Of a stretch of 64,000 bases of DNA, positions 46,837 through 58,410 are shown piece by piece; position 1 is the first letter of the stretch; every line of letters begins with the position of its first letter. The translations under genes were made by a program, and so were the position numbers. The DNA is from Chrysemys picta bellii (taxonomy: Eukaryota; Chordata; Testudines; Emydidae). The stretch lies in assembly GCF_011386835.1 (NCBI RefSeq), contig NC_088800.1:16950572-17014571 (forward strand). The letters run 5' to 3'. The notes under the pieces were generated by a model, which was not told the DNA's origin, ran no database searches, and was given only the letters and a program-made list of their open reading frames with translations.

Positions 46837-47817
46837 TTGTTTGAAGTACAAAGGGGATAAATCTCAGCTCATGAACAAGAGTTGGTGCACATCCACTTTC
46901 CTTTGTGGAAGTGGTGGACTGGGTAATAAATTCATACTGGTCGGGTTCTGACCAGGGGTCTTAGGCTGGGGAACTGGGAGTATTTTGGCTGTAGCTTCTA
47001 TACTTCCATGAGTGGCTGGCCAGAGCATTCATGAACACAGCTGGGTGTGGCCCCTGCATGTGGATGTTGGTGCGAGTGCAAGCTTGGAGGGTTTTGCAGC
47101 TTGTCACATCACAGTGCAAGAGGGAACCCAGATTGGTGAGACAAAGGGTTTAGCTGTACCTAAGTTCCAGGTGGCACCCGGGGGGGGGGGGGGGGGGAGG
47201 GAGGGAACGGATCCATCACACCCATATAAAAATCTTTTAAATTTATTTTCATAATTCTTCACTATGCTGCATAGTACAGTACCTTCTAGTTTCTGCAATC
47301 ACTTGTCACTCAAACACTTACCAAACAAAACTAGAAAAGTGTAGATGGAAATGAATTGTTTCAGCAAGCAATGAATCACAGATTTTCTTGATACCAGGTG
47401 CAGATTTAAATACCTATAATATCTATAACTTTTCAGTGTTAATTTCAGACTAAGTTGAATGTAAATTCATACCCCATAATTATAAGTGTGAAAATTTTGG
47501 TGACAGCACATTAGTCTATTTTTTTCACTTTCTTAATTACTTACTTTGTAACACAGTTGTATTACTGTACAACCTCAGCCTTTAGCAACTTCTAGAAGTA
47601 ACATTTTGTGTGAAGAACACAATGCTACTTAAGACTTTTTTTATTAAAAGTATCGAGTGTGAAGACAACTTGGTTCAGTATCAAAGAATGAGGGAAATTC
47701 ACACTATACTGAGAAAATTGTAGCATTGGATTTAGACTAATCATGCTCTCTGTGGGTCATCTGCAAAAGTAGAAGGGCTTCGCTTTTTGATACGCCTGGG
47801 AGTTATGCACAATTACA

Positions 47818-47898
47818 CCCTGATCCTGCAAAAATGTACACAGGTGCTTTCACTTTACACACATCAGTGGGACTACTCAGTCTTTGCAGAATTGGGGT
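47818..47898. repeat. Ancient palindromic repeat
   Basis: ccctgatcctgcaaa on the left is mirrored by tttgcagaattgggg on the right, with ...acacatcagtgggactactc between. This is the remembered 'gatcctgcaaa...tttgcaggatc' sauropsid palindrome, diverged. Confidence 0.45.
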
Positions 47899-50524
47899 CT
47901 TAGAGAGGGGGCCTCTACCTCTGTACAGAGAACACAGTCGTGAGAAGTGGTCACAGTAATGATTCTTATTATTTCTTGATATTTATACAAACTCTATTAC
48001 CATCTTGGCCACAAACTCCATCCATCCTGTGCACTGAATAAGGCAAGCATACCTTATAAAATAGCAGGAGATCATGTAATTAAAGATGATATCACAATGT
48101 ACCAGGGGAGCAAATTAACATTGCATAGCCTCCTTAATTCTGGTATTTTTGAACTTTTGAATGCTGGACTTTGCAACTTCTGTTCTTTTAACATATTCTC
48201 TGTGTGTAAAATGTTAATATATATTAGTCCATTGTGCCTTTGAGTAAGTTTATTTACTTTTAAAAATGTAAATTAAAGAGGCTATAGTACTGAGGTTTAA
48301 ACACTAGTTGTTGAACATGAGAAATACTGTTTGCACACACAGCAGCATGCACATAATACAGCAAATCCTCACAACCAACCACTGATACGACAGAAAGAGC
48401 CATTAAAGTCAATCAAGCCAATAATGCTCACAATAAAATTTCTGAGTAGGCCGTAACACAATAAACAGCATCATCTGAAGAAACCAGTTGTGTCAAATAT
48501 TCCCTGGATTACAGATCCCTGAGCAGCATACATACCAATAACAGACAGAAGCAGTTTATAACATAACCATTATTGTAGCAACCTTTTCAGACTCTTCACA
48601 CCATCCAACCAGCTGCTTTAAGAGGACACATTTTTCTGCATTTCAAAGTCAGGTTGGATTAATAATCAACCCACATCAAAGGTATTTGCAAAAATAACCA
48701 AGGGTGAAGACAACTTGAAACAGACTATTTAAAACTGAAACACTAGTAAAAGAATTAGATAGGATTTGAAGGCCACAGTTTCTCAAATGTCTAAATATTT
48801 AATATGACATGTATGATAATTAGTAATTTAATTGAAATCAAGTATCTTGATAGGATGCCATGAAGAAGGGTCAGTGACACAGCAATTTAATGTTTGAGAG
48901 GCAGGTGTGATGAAGATGACCACTGTGATTCAACAACAGTTTCAGAAAAAGAACGAATGCTATCGAGGGTTCATTTTTGGTGACTGAAAGACGTCAACTA
49001 CTTCCAAATATGGTGAGTTGTGCAGACCCATTTTCCAACCCCAGCCTCCATTGGAAGAAATGAAAAAGAGAAAATAAATTGACCGCCACAAACTACGATG
49101 TTGGGGCTGCACATCGTAGGTGGGCAAGGGGAGGTGTGGCCCCATGATCAAGAGGCGAAATCGTTCAGAGAAAGGGACTGGATGAATAGACTTGAAGAAA
49201 GGTTGTTGTTGAACCACATGGATATTTTTCTTCTGCTAAACTAGGCTTCTCTCCTCACCCCATCACAGTTATTACTGAACTGTTTTATTTCTCTCTTGCT
49301 CTCAAGAGTAACACCTGTAATCTTACTGAAAAATCAATACAAAAACCCTCTAAAAAAAGAAAAAGTAAAAAAAGGAAGTCAATTGTTTTACATACTTAGT
49401 ATTCAGAGGGCCAGGAGTTGACAGTATCCCCAGCAGAACAGTGAATGCCTTGTAAGCCAGTGCTAGGAAGAGGACAGTAATCGACAACAGTTAAGGCAGG
49501 CCATAAGCCATGGAAATCAAGCATGCATGGGAATGGTCCCATACTCCTACCATCTCATGCTCATTTAAATGATACAAGAATCTGGTGGCACTATTGTAGA
49601 AAAAAATTTCATTTGGTGACATCATCATTTCCTTATTCTCTGCCCCAAGCCACAGTTAAAAGGAGAAGCTGGAAGAGATACTTGAAGCCATCTCTGTCCA
49701 GCATCCAATGTTATGTGGGACGCCACAAACTTTGATGCATTTGGTAGAGGCGGTGCAACTCACCTACCTCACCAACTCTGGGCTGTTCCTTTGACCCTTC
49801 ATAGCTAGCTGCCTGTCCTGCATGCATATTACGAGCTGCAGGGCTCAAGCAGCTACATGCACACCTTCCAGGTTGGTGCATGCAGGGCCAACTCAGCACA
49901 CTTCTCCCACTACTGTATCCCTCATCCTTCTTGCTACTACATTCACCCATCCTACACCATTAGTGGGCCTGGGCTATCTCTATTCACACACCTGTCCTCT
50001 TTTCCCTATGTTCCTGCCAGGAACTGAGCTGGGCCCAAAATAAATCTAAATTGTCTGTTGTGGCTGTGCCACTTGGTAAACCAGAAGGTGAGGGCGGGCA
50101 ATGGATTTGGAGAAGGGGAAAGGAGGACTCAGCGGAGAGAAGGAACACAGAAGAGGATGAGGGAGAGGCACAGCAATTGGCAATGGAAACCAAAAACTGC
50201 AGGAAAATTATGTCCTCTCATTTCCAGGGTTACATCGCTCGCTGCAGCAGTGGGAGATATACTTGAAGGAGGACAGGTGTGAAAATGAGAAATAGTTCTA
50301 TCCAGTTGTCCCCCACCGCACCCTGCACCAGATTCAGCTACCAGATGCCAGGTGGCACCTCAAAGTAAGTGTAGCTTGAATGTTATTTTACTGAAGCAAG
50401 TGTGGTATGTTATATAACAACAGAACTATTTCACATTAGACATTTTTAAGTAACAATCAAAGATGCTACAGAACACTAACACCTCCTCCATAGGCCAAGA
50501 TACACTGTCATGTTTAAAATCTTG

Positions 50525-50632
50525 GGCCAAATTCTCTTTCCACTTCCAGTGGTGTAAATTTGGAGTAGCGTCACTGAAATCAGTGGACTTACTCCGGATT
50601 TACACCACGGCAATTGACAGTAGAATTTGGCC
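50525..50632. repeat. Ancient palindromic repeat with clear inverted ends
   Basis: ggccaaattct and agaatttggcc are perfect inverted ends. Inside, tggtgtaaat and atttacacca are a second inverted pair. Probably an old non-autonomous DNA transposon; no target duplication is claimed. Confidence 0.6.
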
Positions 50633-52689
50633 TTTGTGGTTTTGAAAAAGAATAGCAGCATTTGCTCAATTTTCTTTTTGCCACATACAAAGTGTATTTG
50701 AAAACACAGGGGAGGATGTTTTGCCTTTTTTTTATGTTGCTGTTGGTGGTGGTTTCCTTTGTTTTTGTTTTGCTGATTTTGACTCATGGGCAGAGATAGC
50801 TGTGAAATATCTACAGGGCAGGAAGCCATTCAAGGGTCTCCAAGCTGCAGCCAAGGTAAACCCCAGAGAAGTGGATAAACACATTCTGTGGCTGGGATGT
50901 TAGAGAACATTTAGGAGCCGGAGTATTTAGTGTTTAGAAAGGCATTTTGAAGATGAAAAGTACCATGGGAGTGCAAAGAGTGGGTCCAATCCCACAAAGA
51001 GTTATGACCATGCATCTAGCTACTGCCTTTTGGAGAGGTAACTCTTTGCTGGCTCAAATGCTTTTACTGTGTCTATTCCTGAAGATTTATGGATGACTTT
51101 TGCTCCCACTGTATTGTGATACCATGTGTTAAGCTGCAGAACTGTGGCAGTCAGAAGGCAATCAGCAGCATTTTTATATCTTACTAGTAGGGATTTGGTG
51201 GGGGGGGGTTAAGCTTTTGACCCACCGGAAGTGCAGTATTTGGACACGAGAGCTGGTAATACAATGTGACAACGGCCCTAACAGTGCTCCAAAAACCTGC
51301 AAAACCACAGAACCTCACCCCACCCACGTACATCTGCAACACTCAGATGCATTCCACCCTAAAAAGGTGGGGAAGATGCAGGCTAAAAAGAGGAAACTTT
51401 GTGGCGCGATCCAGCTCCCATCAACGTCTATGTAAGCTTTGCATTGGACTTTAAAGGGAATAGAGCTGAGCCTTTATTTGGGTTCCCTGCAACACAGCGG
51501 ATTTGCTAAGAGCAATAAAAGTGGAACAGCACTGATACAACAGGGGACATAATATAATCAGGGATAATTTGTGACCTAAAATGAGGAACAAAATGGGATA
51601 AATGTTGAATGGGTTGCATGGCACATTAGATGTGCCCCTCATTAATGGTAATGGGATTTGTGTCTTTGATTTGCCCTGAAGTGCACAGAAAGAGCTATCC
51701 CAATGCATTTCAGCAAAGTACATTTTTCAAGTTGTAGGCAAGAGAAGAGAAGCAATGGCTGCAAGGCCTAAGGTTATATGTGCCATCCATCTATAAATAC
51801 AGCAGCAACAGGACGAGGAAGAGGGGGAATTGGAAAAAGAATAAGGAATAAGTATGAGGCAGAAGACAAATGTGATATAAAAGGGGACAGTACAGTTTAT
51901 GGAATTAACTTGAGACAGTAAGAATGGTAAATAAGGAGAGGCAGAGAGTGAAACAGAGAAGACTGCCATGCCACAGCAGTGACACTCAGTTTTTCAGCAA
52001 TTAAGGAATAAGGGGTCAGTTGAGGCAGTAAGAGAAAGCACAGCTAGCTACTGACAGAAGAGACAGACATTACAGACAAGATAAATGAATGATTTGTCCC
52101 AGTGGTAACAAGGAAGGATAACTGACTGAATCCTAAGACAGAGAGAGATCCTCCAAAAGGGAGGAAAGTAAAATCGGAGTGTGCTCAAGCTCTCGTGTAA
52201 TAACAACTGATGCTTTACTAAAGAGAGACATGGCAGCCTGGCCAGAAAGGAATCACCTTCCAAAGTTGTTTGATTGGGTCTGGAGAAGTAAAACCAGTAT
52301 TCGCAACCCTGTTTAGATCTGGGCCTAAGGAAGATCAGACCTATAGTAAAGAATGCAGGTCTCAGCTTCTCCATGCCTGGATTGAAAATGACAGAAATAA
52401 ATTAAAGATAGAGGGTGATTAACTCTGTGAATGAGTAGTTTAGCTCCTGGCTAAACCAAAACTCTCCTCCCCTTCCTATATAAGTCAAGCCTCAGTGAAA
52501 AATACAAAATCTTCACCCCTTGGTGCAGGGGTTCACCCTCTACCGTTCCTTCTAAGATTCTGATGAAATAGGGGGGGATGTGGAAGCAGTTTTTCAAGGT
52601 ACAGCTGCACTATACAAGTTTAGGACAGAGAGAAGAATACTGTGTCCAACAGAAAAATCCAAGGAGAATTTAAGTAGGAAAATTTTAAT

Positions 52690-52975
52690 GACCTCAGTTG
52701 GAATTTAACCAGGACACTAGGTTAACACCCCATCGCTCATGAAAAGAGACCTGGGATCTTAAACTATAAATTGTGGAAACCATCATCTGAAAGATGGCAC
52801 ATGGTGCCTCTTAGCTCTTTGCCAGGGCACAGATTCAATACTAATTCAGGGAGGGGAGTATCACTTAGTGAATCACCGGCATTGCTTACCACAGCACCAA
52901 GATGTGCTTTGGGAGTCTCTCATTTAAAGTACTGATCCAGCCTGAGCCTGTTTAACTTGTGTGGTCCTAAAGGAT
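52690..52975 (-). repeat. 5S rRNA-headed SINE, copy B
   Basis: From left to right: aacaccccatcgctcatg, catcatctgaaagatggcac, aatactaattcagggaggg, gaatcaccggcattgc, and then reversed 5S-like sequence (gggagtctctcatttaaagt, actgatccagcctgagcctg, tttaacttgtgtggtc). Word order mirrors copy A exactly. Diverged; no functional 5S promoter is claimed. Confidence 0.65.
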
Positions 52976-53214
52976 CATTGCACAAGATAGTATGAGGATA
53001 AGATCGAGGGGAGGAAGAGTGAAAAGCTAAGGGCAAGAGCAGACATACCCGAGAGAATGTGTGAATTAAAATTCAGACAAACCAAGCTCCAGAGATGAAA
53101 TTATTTCAATCTAGATTCCTAATACTCAGAGTAGAATGAATTACAAGTAGAAGAACAGTGGTTCCTAACGATACTTTGGACAGGAAAGAGGTACCAAGGA
53201 GGAGGGAAGCAAAC

Positions 53215-53600
53215 ATAGCTCTAATTACTGAGAAAGAGAATCTAGGAAATTGCAGACTAGTAAATCTGACCTTGGTGATAGGCAAGGTCATAGACACATT
53301 AATAAAGGATGAGATCACAAACCATCTGGAGAAATATGAGCTGATAAAATTAGCTTCAAACTGTTTAAGAAAAAAAATATCTTCCCACAAATGTGATGGA
53401 ATTTTTGACGAGATAACTCAGAAGAGGCACAAGTAAAGCAGTGAGAACATAATCTTCTTGGATTACAAAACGGCATTTGAAACATTACTGTAAAGAGATT
53501 AATACAGTACAGAATGCTAGGAAGACATGGAAGAGGTCTGGCTAGCTCTTGAATGGCTAATGCTTGAGCTAGCAGACAGAAAGCAGTTTGCAATTAAGGA
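53215..53600 (+). pseudogene. Older CR1/L2-type reverse transcriptase fragment
   Basis: A plus-strand frame reads ENLGNCRLVNLTLVIGKVID, then TLIKDEITNHLEKYELIK. This matches the NYRPISLTSVIGK-type fingers motif of CR1/L2 reverse transcriptases followed by the IL...I..HL...LI region. A further stretch in another frame (ggattacaaaacggcatttgaaa) corresponds to the DF.KAFD palm motif, so at least one frameshift separates them. More diverged than the CR1 at 55.9-57.4 kb, hence probably older. Ends approximate. Confidence 0.6.
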
Positions 53601-54296
53601 GGAAAATGAAACATAAGACTACATCAGTGAGAGGAGGCCGGGCTTCATGCCATCCTACAATCACCACAATGGACACCACACAGAGCAGGAGTCCTCCTTT
53701 TGGGGGATAAAGCCAGCACACAGGCCTCCCCCCACACTTAAGACACCAGCAGAAAAGCTACCCAGGGCACCAGGCTCCAGACTTCCCTGCCCCCAACTCC
53801 CTAGATATCACATGGAGAAAGAGTCCACCTCTCTGGGGGCAGAGCCAGACCCAGGAAGAGAAAGACTGGACCTGTGGCTACTGGAGTAGCAGGCAACCCT
53901 GAGAGTGTTTCTGGGGTCAGGAATGACACGGGTGAGCTTCTTGCTTGTTGAAGGAAGAGTAACTGGTGCAGGCAGGGAGGTGTTTGGAGGAAGAGAGGTT
54001 TGGGGTGGAATATGGCATGGAGATGAATCGGTTTGACTAAGATTTGTGGGTTTAAATTTGAGAGAAAAATGTACACATTGTTAAAATGTGTGTGTACATT
54101 TAATAGATGTGTGGTGTAAAATACCATACATATATTGCTAAAACATCAAGGCAGGCCCATAAAGCTGAGTAACTACATTACCTTATTATTGTAACCTGTG
54201 CCCTCCCTACCAGCCTCTCTCTCTCATTTCCTGCTGCTCCCATTATTTGTATAACAGTAGTGCCTGTAGGTGCCAACTGAGATTGAAGGAGTCATT
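53601..54296. other. Non-coding stretch
   Basis: No recognised gene or repeat. Overlapping short frames at 53647-53889 and 53801-54127 on opposite strands show no domain. Confidence 0.4.
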
Positions 54297-54536
54297 GTGT
54301 ATGTCTACACAGTAAGTAAAAACCCACAGCTGGCCCATGCCAGCCGGCTCGGGTGGTGGGGTGGTTTCATTGCTGTGTAGACTTCCAGGCAGAGTGGGAG
54401 GGTCCCAGAGCTCTGCTCCAGCCTGAGCCCGGAAGTCTACACAGCAATGAAATAGTCCCATAGACAGAGCCCCCAAGCCTGAGTCAGCTGGCATGGACCA
54501 GCTACAGGCTTTTCTTTGCTGGTAGACGTACCTATT
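54297..54536. mobile_element. Long-palindrome MITE ('gtctacac' type)
   Basis: Ends tgtatgtctacacagtaa and ttgctggtagacgtaccta are inverted. Inside, ttcattgctgtgtagacttc and gaagtctacacagcaatgaa form a second, almost perfect inverted pair, and ccagctggcccatgccag has its counterpart in gctggcatggaccagct. The whole element can fold into one long hairpin. It matches a widespread reptile non-autonomous DNA transposon; the target duplication was not resolved. Confidence 0.65.
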
Positions 54537-54554
54537 CTGCTCTTACAAATACAT

Positions 54555-54745
54555 AGTAAGGCCCTCCCCCAAAGAGCTTAGTCTAAATAGACCAGACATT
54601 CAAAAGATAGGAAGGAAAATAGACACAAAGAAGAAAAGTGACATACCCAAGGGCACATAGCAGGTCAGTGGTGGAGCTAGGAACAGAAGCCAGGTCACCC
54701 AAGTCTCAATTCAGTGCCCTATCTATTAGACAGCACTGCCTCTCC
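54555..54745 (-). repeat. MIR-type/CORE-SINE, reversed
   Basis: Words in order: gccctcccccaaagagctta, gtctaaatagaccagacatt, agaaaagtgacatacccaag, ggcacatagcaggtcagtgg, gccctatctattagacagca. This is the reversed layout of a reptile MIR-type SINE, with its tRNA-related part at the right. Confidence 0.6.
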
Positions 54746-54779
54746 TTTACCTACTTGTACATCATGTCACAATTAGATT

Positions 54780-54875
54780 AGAAGTTCTTCAAGGCAGAGA
54801 AATATCTATGTTATTTTTCTGTGACCTGCCTAGCTAACTTAGGGCACTGAATAAATAATACTACTCTTCAGCGTG
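54780..54875 (+). repeat. MIR-type SINE tail, sense
   Basis: gaagttcttcaaggcagag, then ...ctgtgacctgcctagc and gggcactgaataaataata matches the sense tail seen at 59.8 kb. It lies opposite to the reversed copy just upstream. Confidence 0.5.
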
Positions 54876-55869
54876 TACATCATTCAACACAGGTATGCAA
54901 GTTTGTAGAGGATGCTAAACTGAGTGGAACAGCAAATTATGTGGAGGAAAAAAAGGATCAATTCCAAATTTACCTGGCAGGTTAAGACTGGAAGATAGAT
55001 TCATGCATTTGAACAAACATGGGTGTAAACAATTTTTGTAAAGCATAATGGGCCCAACTCACTTGTGTGATGCAACTTCTTTGCACTGCTCCGGTACAGC
55101 AAAGCAGTCTCAAAATCAGGTTAACTGCTCTAAGAATTCCCCACATGCAGGGGAATCAGAGTGGCATGTGGCTGCATTAGCAGCTCCTACACTAGCTTCC
55201 CCCTGGCTACTGGTACAGGGAACATGACTGGGTGAAGAGAGGTGTGGCAGGGCACTCCAGTCCCCAGCTGATCCCCAGGTGCTGGGAGTAACCCAAGTAG
55301 CCAGACATATGCTGGAGCAACTTTTAGGCTTCTAAAAGCCCTGCGTTTGAAGGAGCATAAAAATGGTTTAAAGTCAGCTTTTCTCTCTGCCCCCATTTGG
55401 ACAAGATAATCTGGACTATGGAGAGAGAAAGTATACTAAACAGGCAAAATATGGTACAGCGCTTCAAAAAGCAGTCTGTTTGCCATCAAGAACGGCAAAT
55501 AGAATGTTGGCATGTGCTTCAACTTATGGACACACACACACAAATCAAGAAATAATATTTTATTATTCTCCAAGGGATTTATCATCATAGGTCAACTTCA
55601 GACTAATACACCCAGTTATGCAGAGGAGAAAAGGTGCAGCAAGGGTAACAATAATAATGAAAGGGCAAAGAATATTAACTTTTGTGAAAAGAGGAGTTTT
55701 AATGCATGCAGAAAAGAAGTTTAGTCATCTCCCAGGTATTAATTCAAAAGTTCTGTAGATAAAGAAAATGATCTGAACCAATGATAAGTCCCAGGACTTG
55801 TGACTGTGGAGTAAAAATAAGAGAATATTTTCTACAGAGGTGAAACATCCTCAAGATTACTAAAAAAAG
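54876..55869. other. Non-coding stretch
   Basis: No recognised gene or repeat. It includes a short acacacacac run near 55532. Confidence 0.4.
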
Positions 55870-55870
55870 G

Positions 55871-57185
55871 TTCCAGAGGTGATCCCGGCAATTACAGGGC
55901 AATAAGTCTAACTTCAGTACCCGGCAAATGCATTGAAACTATAATAAAGAAGAGAATTATCAGACACATAGATGAACACAATTTGTTGGGGAAGAGCCAA
56001 CGTGATTTTTGTAAAGGAAAATCATGCCTCACCAATCTACTAGAATTCTTTGAAGGGGTCAACAAGAATATGGACCAGGGTGATCCAGTGGATATAGTGT
56101 ACTTAGGTTTTCAGAAAGCCTTTGACAAGGTCCCTCACCAAAGGCTCTTAAGCAAAATAAGCTGTCATGGGATAAGAGGGAAGGTCCTCTCATGGATCAG
56201 TAACTGGTTAAGAGATAGGAAACAAAGGGTATGAATAAATGGTCAGTTTTCAGAAGTGAGAGAGGTAACTAGTGTTGTCCCCCAGGGGTCTGTACTGGAA
56301 CCAGTACTGTCCAACATATTCATAAATGATCTGGAAAAAGGGGTAAACAGTGAGGTGGCAAAATTTGCAGATGATAAAAAACTACTCAAGATAGTTAAGT
56401 CCAAAGCAGTTACAAAGGGATCTCACAAAACTGGGTGACTGGGCATCAAAATGGCAGATGAAATTGCAATGTTGATAAATGCAAAGTAATGGACATTGGA
56501 AAACATATTCCCAACTATACATATAAAATGAGGGGATCTAAATTAGCTGTTACCCCTCAAGAAAGAGATCTTGGAGTCACTGTAGATAGTTCTCTGAAAA
56601 CATCCGCTCAATGTGCAGCAGCAGTCAAAAAAGCTAATAGAATGTTGGAAGTCACTAGGAAAGAGATAGATAATAAGACAGCAAATATCATATTGTCTCT
56701 ATATAAATCCATGGTATGCCCACATCTTGAATACTGCATGCAGAGCTGGTCACCCATCTCAAAAAAAAAAAAAAAAAAAAAAAGATATATTGGAATTGGA
56801 AGTGGTACAGAAAAGGACAACAAAAATTATTAGGGCTATGGAACAGTTTTCATATGAGGAGAGATTAATAAAACTGGGACGTTTCAGCTTGGAAAAGAGA
56901 CGACTAAAGGGGGATATGATAGAGGTCTATAAAATCATGAATGGTATGGAGAAAATAAATAAGGAAGTGTTATTTACTCCTTCTTATAACACAAGAACTA
57001 GGGGTCACCAAATGAAATTAATAGGCATCAGGTTTAAAACAAACAAAAGGAAGCATTTCTTCACACAGTGCATAGTCAACCTGATGAACTCTTTCCCAGA
57101 GGATGTGGCAAAGGCCAGGACTATCACGGGGTTCAAAAAAGAACCAAATAAGTTCCTGGAAGATAGGTCCATCAATGGCTATTAG
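55871..57185 (+). pseudogene. CR1 ORF2 reverse transcriptase remnant
   Basis: Pieces in order: GKSQRDFCKGKSCLTNLLEF, then DIVYLGFQKAFDKVPHQRLL (palm motif A, where the catalytic Asp of the usual LDF is Gly), then VVPQGSVLEPVLSNIFINDL (motif B region, with G-to-V and G-to-E changes), then EVAKFADDKKL (motif C, FADD kept), and the C-terminal [19 protein letters not shown] followed, after the A run, by [19 protein letters not shown]. Stops after KQRV and in the region of 56439-56480, and frame changes across the A run, break the reading frame. The endonuclease half is absent. It cannot encode a working enzyme. Confidence 0.85.
56761..56783. repeat. A23 run inside CR1 coding region
   Basis: Twenty-three A residues lie where related CR1 copies, as I remember them, have about six (tctcaaaaaagatata). 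Read as a lysine run in translation. Best explained by slippage expansion after insertion. Confidence 0.85.
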
Positions 57186-57616
57186 CCAGGACAGGCAGGG
57201 ATGCAAAACTATGCTCTGAAGTATACCTAGCCTCTGTTTGCCAGGAGCTGGGAATGGGTGACAGGGGATGGATCATTTGATGATTACCTGTTCTGTTCAT
57301 TCTCTCTGAAGGACCTAGCATTGGCCACTGTTGGAAGACCAGGATACTGGGCTAGATGGACCATTGGTCGGACCCAGTATGACTGTTTTTATGTACTTAA
57401 GTAAGCAGTTCTTAAGGAGCATGTGCAGGGGAGTTTTCAAATGTGGTGAATTTTGGATGCTCAAGTTATGGATACTCTGGAATTTGGGGGAAGTTTCAAA
57501 GCTCAGGATGTACAGTGCAAGAATTCTGAAAATTTGGACCTGTCTGGGTCCCCTGACTGCAACTGAGCACTCGTCCACTGGGACTTTCAAAAGACAGTTG
57601 TCCCACCAGCTACTAA

Positions 57617-57774
57617 TAGAGCTGATCAACATTTTTCAACTACAATTTTTTCAGTCATTTTTCATGACTACATTTACTGGTTTTTGGCCAATTCATAGAG
57701 TGGTCAAAGTTTTTCAAAAATTTCAAATTTTTCATAATTTTTTAAAATGTATTTACATTCCTCAGTCAGCTCTA
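57617..57774. mobile_element. AT-rich hAT-type MITE, 158 bp
   Basis: Ends tagagctgatcaa and tcagtcagctcta are inverted, flanked by gctactaa (57609-57616) and gttgctaa (57775-57782), a diverged 8-bp duplication (6 of 8). The interior is rich in ttttcaaaaatttcaaatt words. It falls within a 194-codon chance frame that runs on from the CR1 tail. Confidence 0.65.
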
Positions 57775-57782
57775 GTTGCTAA

Positions 57783-58402
57783 ATGCCAGGTGTCCCTACC
57801 TTGTCCTGGGCCCCAAACCAGGCAAAGTCTGTGCACTGCAAACTGCAGAATAGGTACAACCCACACAAACGTGGGAAATAGTCAAGATATCAGATATTCA
57901 GGTCAGGAGCAGTAATGCCTCACATCATTCATATTATGCCTGTTTGGGCTAGCTGCAGGAGAGGGGATAGGTTTTAGAAAATACCTGTGAAACAGAGCAA
58001 GATGTAGTCTACTTTTCTCCAATAATACAGTGCTGGAACCAGAAGACCAGAGAATAGTAGGAGCTGCCAAATTACGGACTGCTACACTGTGTGAGGAGGA
58101 AATAAAAGAAGGCCTAGCTGGGACCACCACCATCATCAGTACCCAGAACTGTGTAGGGAAGTACCGCCACTCCCCAAATCTGGGGGCACTAGGACTCAAG
58201 TGGTGCCTCCCTCCCCCCACCATGTGGTCTTGGGGAAAAATTGCAGACAGGAATCAGCCGGAGACTCCAGCTGGTAGGAGCTGCTGGAAGCAGCCCAAGC
58301 AGTGACCACTGGACATTGACAACTTTCTACTGTTTTGATTGGACTTTTTCTGCTCTGTGCTGACTGGCTGTTTGAAAGTCCAACCCTCTTCTTCACGGTC
58401 TC
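57783..58402. other. Non-coding stretch
   Basis: No recognised gene or repeat; opposing short frames at 57903-58305 have no domain. Confidence 0.4.
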
Positions 58403-58410
58403 TACTACAC

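Larger units (their letters stand above)
46837..52689. other. Long non-coding stretch with two ancient palindromes
   Basis: No gene or LINE recognised over almost 6 kb. An 18-G run followed by agggaggg lies at 47180-47204. Two old palindromic repeats are listed separately (47.8 and 50.5 kb). The frames near 49.7-50.3, 50.5-50.8 and 52.05-52.37 kb lack domains. Confidence 0.5.
55870..57394 (+). mobile_element. CR1 LINE, 5'-truncated, 1.5 kb
   Basis: Begins within ORF2 (gatcccggcaattacagggc), runs through the reverse-transcriptase palm, the C-terminal region and the 3' untranslated region (tcaatggctattagccagga), and ends at cccagtatgactgtttttatgta, the CR1 3' terminus. The best-preserved LINE in the window. 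An internal A run (56761-56783) has expanded. Truncation at the 5' end is the usual outcome of target-primed reverse transcription. Confidence 0.85.

Noticed and set aside
57331..57915. 194-codon plus-strand open frame
   Set aside because: Runs from the CR1 3' untranslated end through unique sequence and an AT-rich MITE; no domain, so a chance frame across repeat junctions.
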